Source: an uncultured Trichococcus sp. (lineage in GTDB: Bacteria; Bacillota; Bacilli; Lactobacillales; Aerococcaceae). From it: DNA of 64,000 nucleotides. The notes beneath the pieces are model-generated. The model was not told where the DNA came from, made no database searches, and saw nothing but the letters and a program-made list of their open reading frames with translations. This document shows positions 28,992 through 38,615 of the stretch, piece after piece (positions within the stretch are counted from its first letter, which is position 1; the number at the start of each line of letters is the position of its first letter). The stretch spans positions 626,501-690,500 of the forward strand of contig NZ_OY764015.1 of the NCBI RefSeq assembly GCF_963667775.1, given 5' to 3'. A program made the position numbers and the translations under genes.

Positions 28992-29504
28992 ATGGATTTG
29001 AAACAATATATTGCTGATGTCAAAGATTTCCCGGAAGAAGGCATCATTTTTCGTGATATTTCACCATTGATGGCGAATGGAGAAGCTTACCGCTACTCAA
29101 TCAAAGAGATCGTAAAATATGCCCAGGACTTGAATGTCGATAAAGTAGTAGGACCCGAAGCACGTGGGTTTATGGTCGGCTGTCCGGTCGCTGTGGAACT
29201 AGGCTGCGGATTCGCTATGGCCCGTAAAAAAGGCAAATTGCCGCGCGAAACAGTAGAAGTATCCTACGGACTGGAATACGGCAAGGCGACGTTACAACTG
29301 CATCAAGATGCCATCCTGCCTGGTGATAAAGTGCTGGTTTGTGATGATTTATTGGCGACTGGAGGTACTACAGCCGCAACCATCGAATTGGTGGAAAAAT
29401 TGGGTGGAGAAGTCGTTGGTTTGGCATTCCTGATTGAGTTGTTGGATTTGAAAGGCCGTGACCTGGTTCAAGGCTATGACATCTTTACGCTGATGGAATA
29501 CTGA
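28992..29504 (+). CDS. apt: Adenine phosphoribosyltransferase
   Basis: Salvages adenine to AMP with PRPP. The 170-aa protein has the PRPP-binding motif [13 protein letters not shown] (about residue 113) and the typical start [18 protein letters not shown](I)FRDISPL. AGGAGG lies 8 bases before the ATG. It is the last gene of the recJ-apt unit. Confidence 0.97.
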   Translation: MDLKQYIADVKDFPEEGIIFRDISPLMANGEAYRYSIKEIVKYAQDLNVDKVVGPEARGFMVGCPVAVELGCGFAMARKKGKLPRETVEVSYGLEYGKATLQLHQDAILPGDKVLVCDDLLATGGTTAATIELVEKLGGEVVGLAFLIELLDLKGRDLVQGYDIFTLMEY

Positions 29505-29535
29505 TCACAAGAAACAACCCAAATAAAAACAGACA

Positions 29536-29572
29536 CGCAAAAAGGCTGCCGATAGTTGGCAGCCTTTTTGCG
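29536..29572. terminator. Bidirectional terminator between apt and lexA
   Basis: A perfect 15-bp stem (CGCAAAAAGGCTGCC and its complement) with a 7-base loop and T tracts in both directions. Confidence 0.92.
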
Positions 29573-29591
29573 TCAGTCGGAGGATTGTCCG

Positions 29592-30215
29592 TTAAAGGAT
29601 GTGATTCCGGTACAGACCGACTACTTTTCCCAAAATGAGGACAGAATCCAGGATGATCGGATCCATGCTCGCGTTCTCCGGTTGCAGACGGTAGTAGTTG
29701 TTCTCTTTGTAGAATCGTTTACAGGTCGCTTCATCATCATCTGTCATGGCTATGACGATATCGCCATTTTCAGCCGTTGATTGTTTTCTGATGATGACTG
29801 AATCGCCATCAAATATGCCCGCATCGATCATGCTGTCTCCACGGATCTTCAGCATGAACAGAGAACCGGAATTGGCTTTCAGATCAGGGGGAACCGGAAA
29901 ATAATCGGTTGCTTCCTCTACGGCCAGGATGGGTGCACCTGCTGTGACGGTACCCAACAACGGCATTTTGTCCGACATGATCCCGAGTTTATCCAAACCT
30001 GCTTGAGTCAGTTCGATCGCACGGGGTTTTGTGGGGTCGCGTTGGATAAAGCCATTTTTTTCGAGACGCGACAAATGTCCATGCACAGTTGATGTGGAAG
30101 ACAGTTTTACTGCATTCCCGATTTCCCTTACGGTCGGTGGGTAGCCTTTTTCCTGGACTTCTTCATAAATGTATTGAAGCACTTCCATTTGGCGTGAATC
30201 TTTATTTTTAACCAT
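29592..30215 (-). CDS. lexA: SOS repressor LexA
   Basis: Represses DNA-damage genes and self-cleaves when RecA is activated. The 207-aa protein has an N-terminal winged helix ([22 protein letters not shown]), the Ala-Gly cleavage site in TVTAGAPI, and the catalytic Ser ([13 protein letters not shown]) and Lys ([11 protein letters not shown] segment). GGAG lies 11 bases before the ATG. A LexA-type operator stands about 65 bases upstream, fitting autoregulation. It is divergent from yneF. Confidence 0.96.
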   Translation of the reverse strand: MVKNKDSRQMEVLQYIYEEVQEKGYPPTVREIGNAVKLSSTSTVHGHLSRLEKNGFIQRDPTKPRAIELTQAGLDKLGIMSDKMPLLGTVTAGAPILAVEEATDYFPVPPDLKANSGSLFMLKIRGDSMIDAGIFDGDSVIIRKQSTAENGDIVIAMTDDDEATCKRFYKENNYYRLQPENASMDPIILDSVLILGKVVGLYRNHIL

Positions 30216-30278
30216 GAGATCATCATCTCCATAATCCTAAATTTATAAGATTAGGATACCACTAATAGTCAAATAAAT

Positions 30279-30292
30279 CAAACAGATGTTCG
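30279..30292. promoter_or_regulatory. LexA-binding SOS box in front of lexA
   Basis: CAAACAGATGTTCG, one base from the Gram-positive form CGAAC-N4-GTTCG. It lies just upstream of a possible minus-strand -35 TTGACT of lexA. Confidence 0.7.
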
Positions 30293-30458
30293 CGTTTATT
30301 CGGAGGGGATGCCAGAATTGTCCTGTTCTCAGGAGCGGCTGAGGCAATTTAAAAAAGCCTTTCGAATAATTGCTGAATTTATCCGTGATTGCTATTTCTT
30401 TTTCTTATAATCTTTAGTACAATTGATGAATGAATGCTTTGGAAAGGGGGATGAATAC

Positions 30459-30689
30459 GTGTCAACAACAGCATGGGTAATGATGGTCATTTTAGGAACA
30501 GTGATAGGCGCGGTTGGCGGATTTTTCCTTGCAAGACGTTATATGGTAAAATATTTTGAAGAAAATCCACCGATCAACGAAGAAATGTTGCGCTCTATGA
30601 TGATGCAGATGGGTCAAAAACCATCCGAAAGAAAAGTGAAACAGATCATGGCTTCTATGAAAGCACAATCAACAAAGAAAAAGAAATAG
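30459..30689 (+). CDS. yneF: YneF family small membrane protein (UPF0154)
   Basis: A 76-aa protein with one N-terminal transmembrane helix and a basic tail. The start at GTG 30459 is set by AAAGGGGG 8 bases upstream. The family sequence is clear: GAVGGFFLARRYMVKYFEENPP, then INEEMLRSMMMQMGQKPSERKVKQI. The function is unknown. Placement next to lexA is shared with Bacillus, where yneF lies near the SOS genes. A hairpin terminator separates it from the ABC exporter. Confidence 0.92.
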   Translation: MSTTAWVMMVILGTVIGAVGGFFLARRYMVKYFEENPPINEEMLRSMMMQMGQKPSERKVKQIMASMKAQSTKKKK

Positions 30690-30707
30690 ACTAATGAAAT
30701 AATATAC

Positions 30708-30741
30708 AAAATGTGGATCTTTACGGTTCCACATTTTTATT
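30708..30741 (+). terminator. Terminator or attenuator between yneF and the ABC exporter
   Basis: A perfect 10-bp stem AAAATGTGGA/TCCACATTTT followed by TTATTTTG, 35 bases before the exporter start. Confidence 0.7.
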
Positions 30742-30775
30742 TTGTCTGAATACAGGTAAGAAAGGGGTAATATCC

Positions 30776-32530
30776 GTGAGTATTTTCAAAAAATTAAGTT
30801 GGTTTTTCCGTCAGGAATGGAAAGCTTATTTTGTTGGCGTCTTCTTCTTGATCGTTGTCGCGATACTTCAAGTCGTATCGCCTCGGATTGTCGGAATCAT
30901 CATTGATGAAATAGCGCTTGGCACTTTAACGCTGTCCTCTTTGTGGAAGTGGACAGCAATCATATTGATTGCGGGTGTCCTGCAGTACCTCTTCCGTTAT
31001 ATTTGGCGGATGAAGATTTGGGGGACTTCGGCAGAGTTGGAAAAAATACTTCGTTCAAGATTGTTCAAGCATTTTACCGAAATGGATGCTGTCTTTTTCC
31101 AAAAATACAGAACCGGCGATCTGATGGCTCATGCGACGAATGACTTGAATGCGATCAGGATGGTCGCAGGTGCAGGTATCCTGACGCTGGCGGATTCGAT
31201 TTCATCCGGCGGAATCACGCTATTCACAATGTTCTTCTTGATCGATTGGCGTCTGACGCTCATCGCCATGATACCTTTGCCGGCGTTGACGCTGGTTTCG
31301 CGGATCCTCGGAAAAAAAATGCATAGACGATTCCGCAAAGCGCAAGCCGCTTTCTCGAGCATGAACGACAAAACCCAAGAGAGCGTATCCGGCGTAAAAG
31401 TCATCAAGACGTTCGGTGAAGAAGAAGAGGATATCCAGGATTTCGAGGCGATGACGAAGGATGTCGTGGCTAAAAATAAAGCTGTCTATTTGGTCGATGC
31501 CTTGTTTGATCCGGCCATCCAACTTATTTTGGGGCTTTCATTTGCATTGACGATCATCTTTGGTGGCCGTTTTGTCGTGGAGGGCAGCATCAGCATTGGT
31601 CAGCTGGTTTCGTTCATCAGTTATATCGGAATGATGGCATGGCCGATGTTGGCAGTGGGCAGATTGTTCAATGTGCTGGAACGAGGCAGCGCCAGTTACA
31701 GCAGGATCGATGAGCTTCTGAAGGAAAAATCAACGATTAAGGAGCAGAAGGAGGCTATCCGGATTCCGGTTACAGGCGATTTGGATTTTCAAGTATCCTC
31801 ATTCAGTTACCCAAACAGCGAAGAAATCAGCCTCCAGGATGTCAACTTCCGTTTGAAGCGGGGACAAACGTTAGGTATTGTCGGCAGAACCGGATCGGGG
31901 AAAAGCACTATTTTCCGGCTGCTGTTGCGGGAGTACGATCAATATGCCGGCAGCATCCAATATAACGGGATTGATATCCGCGATTATTCATTGGATGCAT
32001 TGTTGAGCGGCATCGGCTATGTTCCTCAAGACAACTTTTTATTCTCCTCTGATGTCAGGGAAAACATCCGTTTCGCTGATCCATCAATCAGTCTTCAAAA
32101 GGTTGAAGAGTCAGCACGTTTGACTGCCATCCATCAGGATATTCTCGGTTTTCCGGATGGGTACGAGACGTTGGTCGGTGAAAGGGGCGTTTCCTTATCC
32201 GGTGGACAAAAGCAACGGATAGCGATTGCGCGGGCTTTGGTGACTGAACCGGAGCTGCTCATCCTGGATGATTCCTTATCGGCTGTGGACGCAAAGACAG
32301 AAGAAGCGATTCTGACGGGCCTTAAGGAAAAAAGAGCCGATCAGACAACGATTATCGCTGCCCACAGGATCAGCAGCGTGATGCATGCGAATGAAATCAT
32401 CGTACTTGATGAAGGGCGCATAGTCGAACGGGGAACCCACTACGAGTTGATGGAACTGAACGGCTGGTACCGCAGGATGTATGAAAAACAACAACTCGAA
32501 ACCAAATTGGAAGGGAAGGATGAAGTATGA
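30776..32530 (+). CDS. Heterodimeric ABC exporter half with non-canonical ATPase site (BmrC-like)
   Basis: A 584-aa half-transporter: six transmembrane helices, then one nucleotide-binding domain. Walker A is GRTGSGKST (about residue 376), the signature is a perfect LSGGQKQR, and Walker B is LLILDDSLSAVDA, with Asp where the catalytic Glu should be. That substitution is the mark of the degenerate-site partner in exporters like B. subtilis BmrCD (YheI/YheH). The start is GTG 30776, with AAAGGGG 8 bases upstream. It overlaps the next gene by 4 bases. It probably exports drugs or lipids, but the substrate is unknown. Confidence 0.9.
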   Translation: MSIFKKLSWFFRQEWKAYFVGVFFLIVVAILQVVSPRIVGIIIDEIALGTLTLSSLWKWTAIILIAGVLQYLFRYIWRMKIWGTSAELEKILRSRLFKHFTEMDAVFFQKYRTGDLMAHATNDLNAIRMVAGAGILTLADSISSGGITLFTMFFLIDWRLTLIAMIPLPALTLVSRILGKKMHRRFRKAQAAFSSMNDKTQESVSGVKVIKTFGEEEEDIQDFEAMTKDVVAKNKAVYLVDALFDPAIQLILGLSFALTIIFGGRFVVEGSISIGQLVSFISYIGMMAWPMLAVGRLFNVLERGSASYSRIDELLKEKSTIKEQKEAIRIPVTGDLDFQVSSFSYPNSEEISLQDVNFRLKRGQTLGIVGRTGSGKSTIFRLLLREYDQYAGSIQYNGIDIRDYSLDALLSGIGYVPQDNFLFSSDVRENIRFADPSISLQKVEESARLTAIHQDILGFPDGYETLVGERGVSLSGGQKQRIAIARALVTEPELLILDDSLSAVDAKTEEAILTGLKEKRADQTTIIAAHRISSVMHANEIIVLDEGRIVERGTHYELMELNGWYRRMYEKQQLETKLEGKDEV

Positions 32531-34302
32531 GTGGATCAGCATGGTCTAAGACAATCCCATTGAAGGAACAACTCCGGGTAATTAAACGAATCTTCCGATT
32601 TGCCCATCCCTTCCGCCATCAATTTTTGATCGCTTTGCTTTTCAGTATCGCATTGTCGTTGGTCAATGTGGTGGCACCGCGCATCATCCAAGTTTATATG
32701 GATGATTATTTGGCTGTTGGCAATGTCACGACCAACATCAGTGTATTTTTTGCGATGGCCTATCTGGGCACTATCCTGTTGAAGATGTTGGTCACGTATC
32801 TGCAACGTTATATATTCAGCATGGCGTCTGAACAAACCGTGGAGAATATCCGCAATACCATTTTCCGCAAGATCAATCAATTGGGGATGCGCTACTATGA
32901 CACGACACCGGCAGGATCGATCGTTTCGCGCGTCACCAATGATACAGAGACCATCAAGGAATTCTGGAATGTATTTTTGGCTTTGGCCGAAGGGATCTTC
33001 AGCATCGTGACGGTGTTCATCGCTATGTGGACATTGGACAAACAGATTTCCTTGCTCTTCCTCATTTTTGTTCCGATCATGGCCGGCCTGATTTGGTATT
33101 ACCAAAAGTACAGCACCCGCGTTTACCGCACGATGCGCGAAAGGTTGAGCCAGCTGAACACGAAATTGAATGAATCGATTTCCGGCATGGCGATCATCCA
33201 GCAGTTCCGCCAGGAAAAACGGCTGCGTGCGGAGTTTGACGAAATCAATGACGACTACAGCAAAGGTCGCGTAGCGATGGTTCAAATGAACGCTTTGATG
33301 TTGATGCCAGTCGTCAATCTGTTGCAGGCAATTGCTTTGGCGATTGTCCTTTGGTTGTTTGGCTACCAGACTCTGAACGGCGTCGTGGAGTTGGGGGTCA
33401 TCTACGCATTCACTACCTATATCCAAAATTTCTTCCGTCCGATGGGGATGATGATGGATAACCTCAGCGCCCTGCAGGACGGTATCGTCTCCAGTTCCAG
33501 GGTCCTGAGTGTATTGGATAATGCCGAATTGGCGCCAAATCAACCCAAAGATTCAAAATTGGAGATCATCCAAGGCAGAATCGAGTTCAAAAATGTTTCC
33601 TTCTCATATGACGGGAAGCAGGACGTGCTGAAAGACATCAGCTTTACAGCGAATCCGGGTGAGACGGTTGCCTTGGTCGGGCATACCGGCAGCGGCAAAA
33701 GTTCAATCATTAATGTGTTGCTGCGTTTTTACGAATTCGAAAAAGGCGATATATTGATTGATGGGAAATCGATCAAGACTTATCCGATAAATGAAATTCG
33801 TTCAAAAATAGGCTTGGTACTGCAGGATTCGTTCCTTTTTTATGGCGATATCTCGCATAACATCCGATTGATGAACAAGGACTACAGCGACCGCGATGTT
33901 GAAGCTGCGGCTGCATTTGTGCATGCCGATTCGTTCATCGAGTCGCTTCCGGGAGGTTACCATGCAAAAGTGATCGAGCGCGGGGCAAGCTACTCAAGCG
34001 GTGAACGGCAACTGATTTCGTTTGCCCGGACGATATTGCGGGATCCGAAAGTGCTCATCCTTGATGAGGCGACTGCCAATATCGATACCGAGACGGAGCT
34101 CCTGATCCAAGAAAGCATGCGAAAGATGCGGGAAGGCAGAACGACGATTGCGATTGCGCATCGTTTGTCCACCATTCGGGATGCCCATTTGATCCTGGTG
34201 CTGGATAAAGGACGTGTCATCGAAAGAGGCACACATGAAAAACTGATCGCTAAACGGGGAACCTATTATGATATGTATATGCTGCAATCGATGAACGATT
34301 GA
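32527..34302 (+). CDS. Heterodimeric ABC exporter half with catalytic Glu (BmrD-like)
   Basis: A 591-aa partner of the preceding half-transporter. Six transmembrane helices precede Walker A GHTGSGKSS and Walker B VLILDEATANID with the normal Glu. Its signature loop is altered to YSSGERQ in place of LSGGQ. The two changes are complementary: this Walker B and the partner's intact signature form the working ATPase site, and the other site is degenerate. Start and stop overlap as ATGA with the first gene, so translation is coupled. Confidence 0.92.
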   Translation: MSGSAWSKTIPLKEQLRVIKRIFRFAHPFRHQFLIALLFSIALSLVNVVAPRIIQVYMDDYLAVGNVTTNISVFFAMAYLGTILLKMLVTYLQRYIFSMASEQTVENIRNTIFRKINQLGMRYYDTTPAGSIVSRVTNDTETIKEFWNVFLALAEGIFSIVTVFIAMWTLDKQISLLFLIFVPIMAGLIWYYQKYSTRVYRTMRERLSQLNTKLNESISGMAIIQQFRQEKRLRAEFDEINDDYSKGRVAMVQMNALMLMPVVNLLQAIALAIVLWLFGYQTLNGVVELGVIYAFTTYIQNFFRPMGMMMDNLSALQDGIVSSSRVLSVLDNAELAPNQPKDSKLEIIQGRIEFKNVSFSYDGKQDVLKDISFTANPGETVALVGHTGSGKSSIINVLLRFYEFEKGDILIDGKSIKTYPINEIRSKIGLVLQDSFLFYGDISHNIRLMNKDYSDRDVEAAAAFVHADSFIESLPGGYHAKVIERGASYSSGERQLISFARTILRDPKVLILDEATANIDTETELLIQESMRKMREGRTTIAIAHRLSTIRDAHLILVLDKGRVIERGTHEKLIAKRGTYYDMYMLQSMND

Positions 34303-34320
34303 TCGATCGCAACGGCAGTA

Positions 34321-34365
34321 ATGCAAAAAACAGCACCGGAAAATTTCCGGTGCTGTTTTTTGCAT
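34321..34365. terminator. Bidirectional terminator between the exporter and plsC
   Basis: A perfect 22-bp inverted repeat with one central base, containing ACAGCACCGGAAA and its complement, with A/T tracts on both sides. Confidence 0.93.
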
Positions 34366-34401
34366 ATTATTGAATGGCTGATTCTGGATAATGCCGGGGC
34401 A

Positions 34402-35019
34402 TTATTTCGCTACATACACGAAATTCGGATCGATTTCCTGATCCAATTGGCGGAAGGTGGTTCCTAGCAATTCGTCATAAGCAGCCAGTTCTTCTCTGGA
34501 TATCCGCTTTTCCTTCGGCAGGTAGATGGGCTTGCCGAAGCGGACGGTCGCCTTTTTTCGCTTCAGGAGATCCTTGAATGTGAGAGGACCCTGATAGACA
34601 ACCGGAAGGATCGGTACATTGGCCAACTTAGCTATCGATGAAGTTCCTCCTTTGATTTCTGCGGAATGTCTCGATCCGGTCGGGAAAATCAGCAGATTGG
34701 TTTTACCTTCCTTCAGGATCGAAACAGGCTGTTTCAGGGCGCTCGGACCCGGATTTTCACGGTTTACAGGGAATGCGTTCATATGGGTGAGCACCCAGGT
34801 AATGAATTTTCCCTTGAAAAGCTCTTGTTTAGCCATTGAGGAAAAGACATGCGGATACACGCCAAACGAAATGAAAACCGGATCCAGCAGGCTTCTGTGC
34901 GGTGCTGCAAGGATGAAAACTGTGTCCTTCGGAATATACTCTTTGTTTTGGATTTCGGTCTTGCCGTTCAGGATCCGGACCAGAAATCTGACGATGATTA
35001 CGACTGTTTTAAAAAACAT
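34402..35019 (-). CDS. plsC: 1-acyl-sn-glycerol-3-phosphate acyltransferase
   Basis: Adds the second acyl chain in phosphatidic acid synthesis at the membrane. The 205-aa protein has an N-terminal hydrophobic helix, the catalytic HX4D as PHRSLLDP (about residue 36), and the acyl-acceptor block as FPTGSRHS, where the usual form is FPEGTRS. The Glu-to-Thr change there is unusual enough to leave the exact substrate open. AAGGAG lies 8 bases before the ATG. Transcription converges with the ABC exporter. Confidence 0.87.
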   Translation of the reverse strand: MFFKTVVIIVRFLVRILNGKTEIQNKEYIPKDTVFILAAPHRSLLDPVFISFGVYPHVFSSMAKQELFKGKFITWVLTHMNAFPVNRENPGPSALKQPVSILKEGKTNLLIFPTGSRHSAEIKGGTSSIAKLANVPILPVVYQGPLTFKDLLKRKKATVRFGKPIYLPKEKRISREELAAYDELLGTTFRQLDQEIDPNFVYVAK

Positions 35020-35189
35020 GACAGGGCTCCTTTTGCTTTGGCATTATGCTAATCAGTATGGGATAATTTACGGAATATTTCAAGTTAAATATTCCCATCT
35101 GGCCGGCGATAAAGGGGAAGAAGGTATATTTTTCGACGGAATTGCAGTACAATAAAGGATGGACAGCAAGAAGCAGAGGAAGTGATAGC

Positions 35190-38100
35190 GTGAAATGGAG
35201 TATGCCGGACAAGTTGATACAAGAGGGACGCGAATATGTGAATGAGGATCGCGTGCTATCCATACAACCGGATTTCCACGGCCAGGTTTGGCATTGTGAG
35301 GTTCTCGGAAGTAAAATGTATCACGTCACCTTAGACGGTACAGCCAAGGAACAGGATGTGTGTCAGTGCAAATACTGGAGAAATCATCAGTACTGCAAGC
35401 ATACGATCGCTGTTGAATTGTATCTGAAAGATAAATGCGGTACCCGTATTTTGACGGAAAAAAGCGCAGAACAGTTTCAGGTAGATGCGGAAACTGCCGG
35501 TCAAGAATTTGTGAATGATTTGACGCAGATTTTTTTTCAAGAAAACAAAGGCTCTCAGGACTTGCATGCACAATCAGATTTTTTTGTGCAGTATACGCTG
35601 CAGGCTCTGCGCATAAAGCCGAACAATCTGATGCAAAATACAGGTGAGTATGTATTGGGCATATCCTTGCGTGCAGGGGTCGATAAGCCATACATGGTCA
35701 CCAATATCGAACAATTTACGGAACAATTCATCAAACGAGAAAAATGGGAGTACCGTATCGGTGATGTGATTGATTTCCGTTCAGTGCGGATACAGGAAAT
35801 GGACCAGCCCATCATCTACCGGTTGCATAAATTGCTGGAAGAGCAACCCGCTGCGTTGAACAAGCAATTGTTGAATGTTACAGCCAGAAAATTGGATTCT
35901 TATCTGATTCTGCCGCCAAGTGCAGCGCACTCCCTTTTGGAGGATCTGATCCAAACCGGCCGGGTCGAGTGGATCTCCGGCGATCAAACATATCCGGATG
36001 TGCAGATCAGCGCGGAAAAACCAGGCTACCAATTTCTGCTGGGAAAGAAGGGTAAAGGAATAGAACTTCGTATCCAGCGCGACAACATCATTCATTTGTT
36101 GGATTATGACTGGCTGATAGAGGACAACATCATCCATCCGCTGAGTGTGCAGCAACATAAATTGTTGGGGTACCTCTCGTTCTTTGAAAAACGTTTTGAT
36201 GACTCAAATGTGATCGGAATCGAAGAATCCGATGTATCCGATTTGCTTACTTATGTCATCCCGTTGCTGAAACAAATCGGATCGGTGCACTTCAGCGAGG
36301 AATTGGAGCGCAACATCATCGATGAGCCGTTGACTGTCTCGATCCGTTTCCGTGGTCCTGCCAAGCGCATAAAAGGTGAAATTTTCTTCAAGTACGGGGA
36401 AACTGTCTTCCGGCAGAACCGTACCTCCAAAGCGGAGTCCCAATTCCTGATCAGGGATACTATTGGTGAAGAAAGGATCTTACAGGTATTGGAAAACCTG
36501 GAGTTCAACATCATCGAAAATCAAATATCCTTTTTGGCCACGAAAGATGTCGATCTGTTCAGTTTTCTTTACAGAAAAATACCAGTTATGCGCCGCTATG
36601 CTGAGGTCGAATTAAGTCCGGATCTGCAGAATCTGATCGTGGAGGACACAGCTGTGTCAACTTCGGTCCAACGCAGAACAAGGGATTCCTTTTTGGACAT
36701 CCGTTTTGATGTCGGCGGCATTTCGGAAAATGAAATAGACAAATTATTGAACAGTCTCAAAAAAAATGATGCTTATTACAAGACTGAAGACGGCCGTATC
36801 TTGTCTTTGGAAACGGAAATAATGAGAGAGATGAATCGTTTCCTTTCGTTGATCAAGGATGAGTCCCAACTTCATGATGGGACGCTTTCTATGCCGATGA
36901 TCAAGAGCATGACGCTTGAAAAAGAAATCAATGATCTGAACCCTGAAATCGGCAGCCAAGCTTTCCTTAATGAACTGTATCATTTCATCAAACACCCGGA
37001 TGAGTTTCCGGCCGAACTGCCGAAAACGTTGCAGGCGGATTTGCGGCCGTATCAAGTAACCGGCTTCAAATGGCTGAAATTCCTTGCCAAATATGGCTTA
37101 GGCGGTATTTTGGCTGATGAAATGGGGCTCGGAAAAACACTGCAACTGATTACATTCCTTCTCAGTGAAGTCGAGGAAGGGAAAAATGAAGAAAAACCCG
37201 CTCTGGTGATTGCGCCGGCTTCGCTGATCTACAATTGGAAGTACGAATTCCAAAAATTTGCGCCCTTGCTTGACATACGTGTCATCAGTGGCGTAAAAAA
37301 AGAACGGGAAGAGCAGTTGGCGCAATTGCCGAAAAACGCTATTGCGGTCACCTCCTATCAAAGTTTCCGGCAGGATATCGAATCTTATCAAAAATGTGAT
37401 TTTTATGCGATGATTCTGGATGAATCCCAGTACGTGAACAACTATAATACGAAGACCTTCCGGGCGATAGCCAAGATGAATGCCCGGGTCAATATCGCGT
37501 TGAGCGGCACACCAATCGAGAACAGCGTGACGGAATTTTGGGCGATATTCCAATTGATCTTGCCGGGATTATTCCCGAAACTGCAGGAATTCAAAAAAAT
37601 GTCGCTCGAGGGCATTTCGAAAACAGCCAAGCCCTTTATGTTGCGCCGTTTAAAGGTGGATGTTTTGGGTGACCTTCCCGAAAAATCGGAAGCGGATATC
37701 TACAGCAGCCTCAACCGTGAACAGAAAATCATGTATTTGGCTTACCTGCAGCAATTGCAGGAAAAGGTTTCCGATTATGACAGTGAAGATTTCCAACGGA
37801 ACCGCATGGAGATTTTGGCCGGTCTGACCCGTTTGCGTCAAATCTGCTGCGATCCCCGCCTTGTGGATCCAGCCTACGAAGGCGGGTCGGGTAAATTGGA
37901 GCAACTGGTCGAAATATTGAAAAACGCGCAAGAGAACAACCAGCATGTTTTGGTATTTTCACAGTTCACGTCCATGCTGAAGCTCATCGAAGCGGAGCTG
38001 ACCAAGGAAAACTTGAGTCATCTCTACCTCAGCGGCAAAACCCCACCCGCCGAAAGGATTACGCTGGTAAACCAATTCAATGAAGGCGAGACGGATGTCT

Positions 38101-38414
38101 TTTTGATTTCTTTGAAAGCGGGTGGTACCGGCTTGAATCTGACCGGTGCGGATACGGTCATCCTTTTCGATCTTTGGTGGAACCCAGCAGTCGAAGAGCA
38201 AGCGGCAGGGCGAGCGCATCGCATCGGCCAAAAGAAAAATGTTCAAGTGTACCGTTTCATAGCGGAGGGAACCATCGAAGAAAAAATCAATCAACTGCAG
38301 CAAGACAAAAAGATGCTCTTTGATCAATTGATCGTATCGGAAGGGGAAGAAGCGCTCAGCCGACAACGGCTGACCAACGATGACATCAAGCAGATTCTGG
38401 GGATCCAATCCTGA
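35190..38414 (+). CDS. SWIM-domain SNF2-family helicase
   Basis: A DNA-dependent ATPase of the Swi2/Snf2 group, 1074 aa from the GTG at 35190 (GAGGAAG about 8 bases upstream). An N-terminal SWIM zinc finger shows CQCKYWRNHQYCKH near residue 53. A long middle region of about 500 residues typical of bacterial SNF2 proteins follows. The helicase core begins near 615 with RPYQVTGFKWL, Walker A DEMGLGKT, Walker B LDESQY, and the C-terminal lobe ends with GRAHRIGQ. Homologues are common in Bacillota; the role, probably in transcription recycling or repair, is not established. It is the only gene in its unit. Confidence 0.92.
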   Translation: MKWSMPDKLIQEGREYVNEDRVLSIQPDFHGQVWHCEVLGSKMYHVTLDGTAKEQDVCQCKYWRNHQYCKHTIAVELYLKDKCGTRILTEKSAEQFQVDAETAGQEFVNDLTQIFFQENKGSQDLHAQSDFFVQYTLQALRIKPNNLMQNTGEYVLGISLRAGVDKPYMVTNIEQFTEQFIKREKWEYRIGDVIDFRSVRIQEMDQPIIYRLHKLLEEQPAALNKQLLNVTARKLDSYLILPPSAAHSLLEDLIQTGRVEWISGDQTYPDVQISAEKPGYQFLLGKKGKGIELRIQRDNIIHLLDYDWLIEDNIIHPLSVQQHKLLGYLSFFEKRFDDSNVIGIEESDVSDLLTYVIPLLKQIGSVHFSEELERNIIDEPLTVSIRFRGPAKRIKGEIFFKYGETVFRQNRTSKAESQFLIRDTIGEERILQVLENLEFNIIENQISFLATKDVDLFSFLYRKIPVMRRYAEVELSPDLQNLIVEDTAVSTSVQRRTRDSFLDIRFDVGGISENEIDKLLNSLKKNDAYYKTEDGRILSLETEIMREMNRFLSLIKDESQLHDGTLSMPMIKSMTLEKEINDLNPEIGSQAFLNELYHFIKHPDEFPAELPKTLQADLRPYQVTGFKWLKFLAKYGLGGILADEMGLGKTLQLITFLLSEVEEGKNEEKPALVIAPASLIYNWKYEFQKFAPLLDIRVISGVKKEREEQLAQLPKNAIAVTSYQSFRQDIESYQKCDFYAMILDESQYVNNYNTKTFRAIAKMNARVNIALSGTPIENSVTEFWAIFQLILPGLFPKLQEFKKMSLEGISKTAKPFMLRRLKVDVLGDLPEKSEADIYSSLNREQKIMYLAYLQQLQEKVSDYDSEDFQRNRMEILAGLTRLRQICCDPRLVDPAYEGGSGKLEQLVEILKNAQENNQHVLVFSQFTSMLKLIEAELTKENLSHLYLSGKTPPAERITLVNQFNEGETDVFLISLKAGGTGLNLTGADTVILFDLWWNPAVEEQAAGRAHRIGQKKNVQVYRFIAEGTIEEKINQLQQDKKMLFDQLIVSEGEEALSRQRLTNDDIKQILGIQS

Positions 38415-38449
38415 AACATCCGATGAAGATGTTTCCACTTTTCATTTTT
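38413..38449 (+). terminator. Probable terminator of the SNF2 gene
   Basis: Stem GAAACATC/GATGTTTC with a 7-base loop; the T-rich tail starts 4 bases after the stem. Confidence 0.55.
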
Positions 38450-38460
38450 AGAAAAAACAC

Positions 38461-38489
38461 TTGCTTCTTTCAGTGTAATTCGATATAAT
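38461..38489 (+). promoter_or_regulatory. Promoter of rpsB
   Basis: TTGCTT, 17 bases, TATAAT. It leaves a leader of about 120 bases before rpsB, long enough for S2-type autoregulation, though I cannot identify a known motif. Confidence 0.7.
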
Positions 38490-38615
38490 TATCAACGGTG
38501 CAAAACCACATTTCACACCTTGATCGATACGGCGGACGTTGCTTATCGTAAGATGAGTTTCTGCTGTAGAAGAAATCAGGGGAGGAAAATAAAAACAAAC
38601 TTGGAGGAAATAAAC

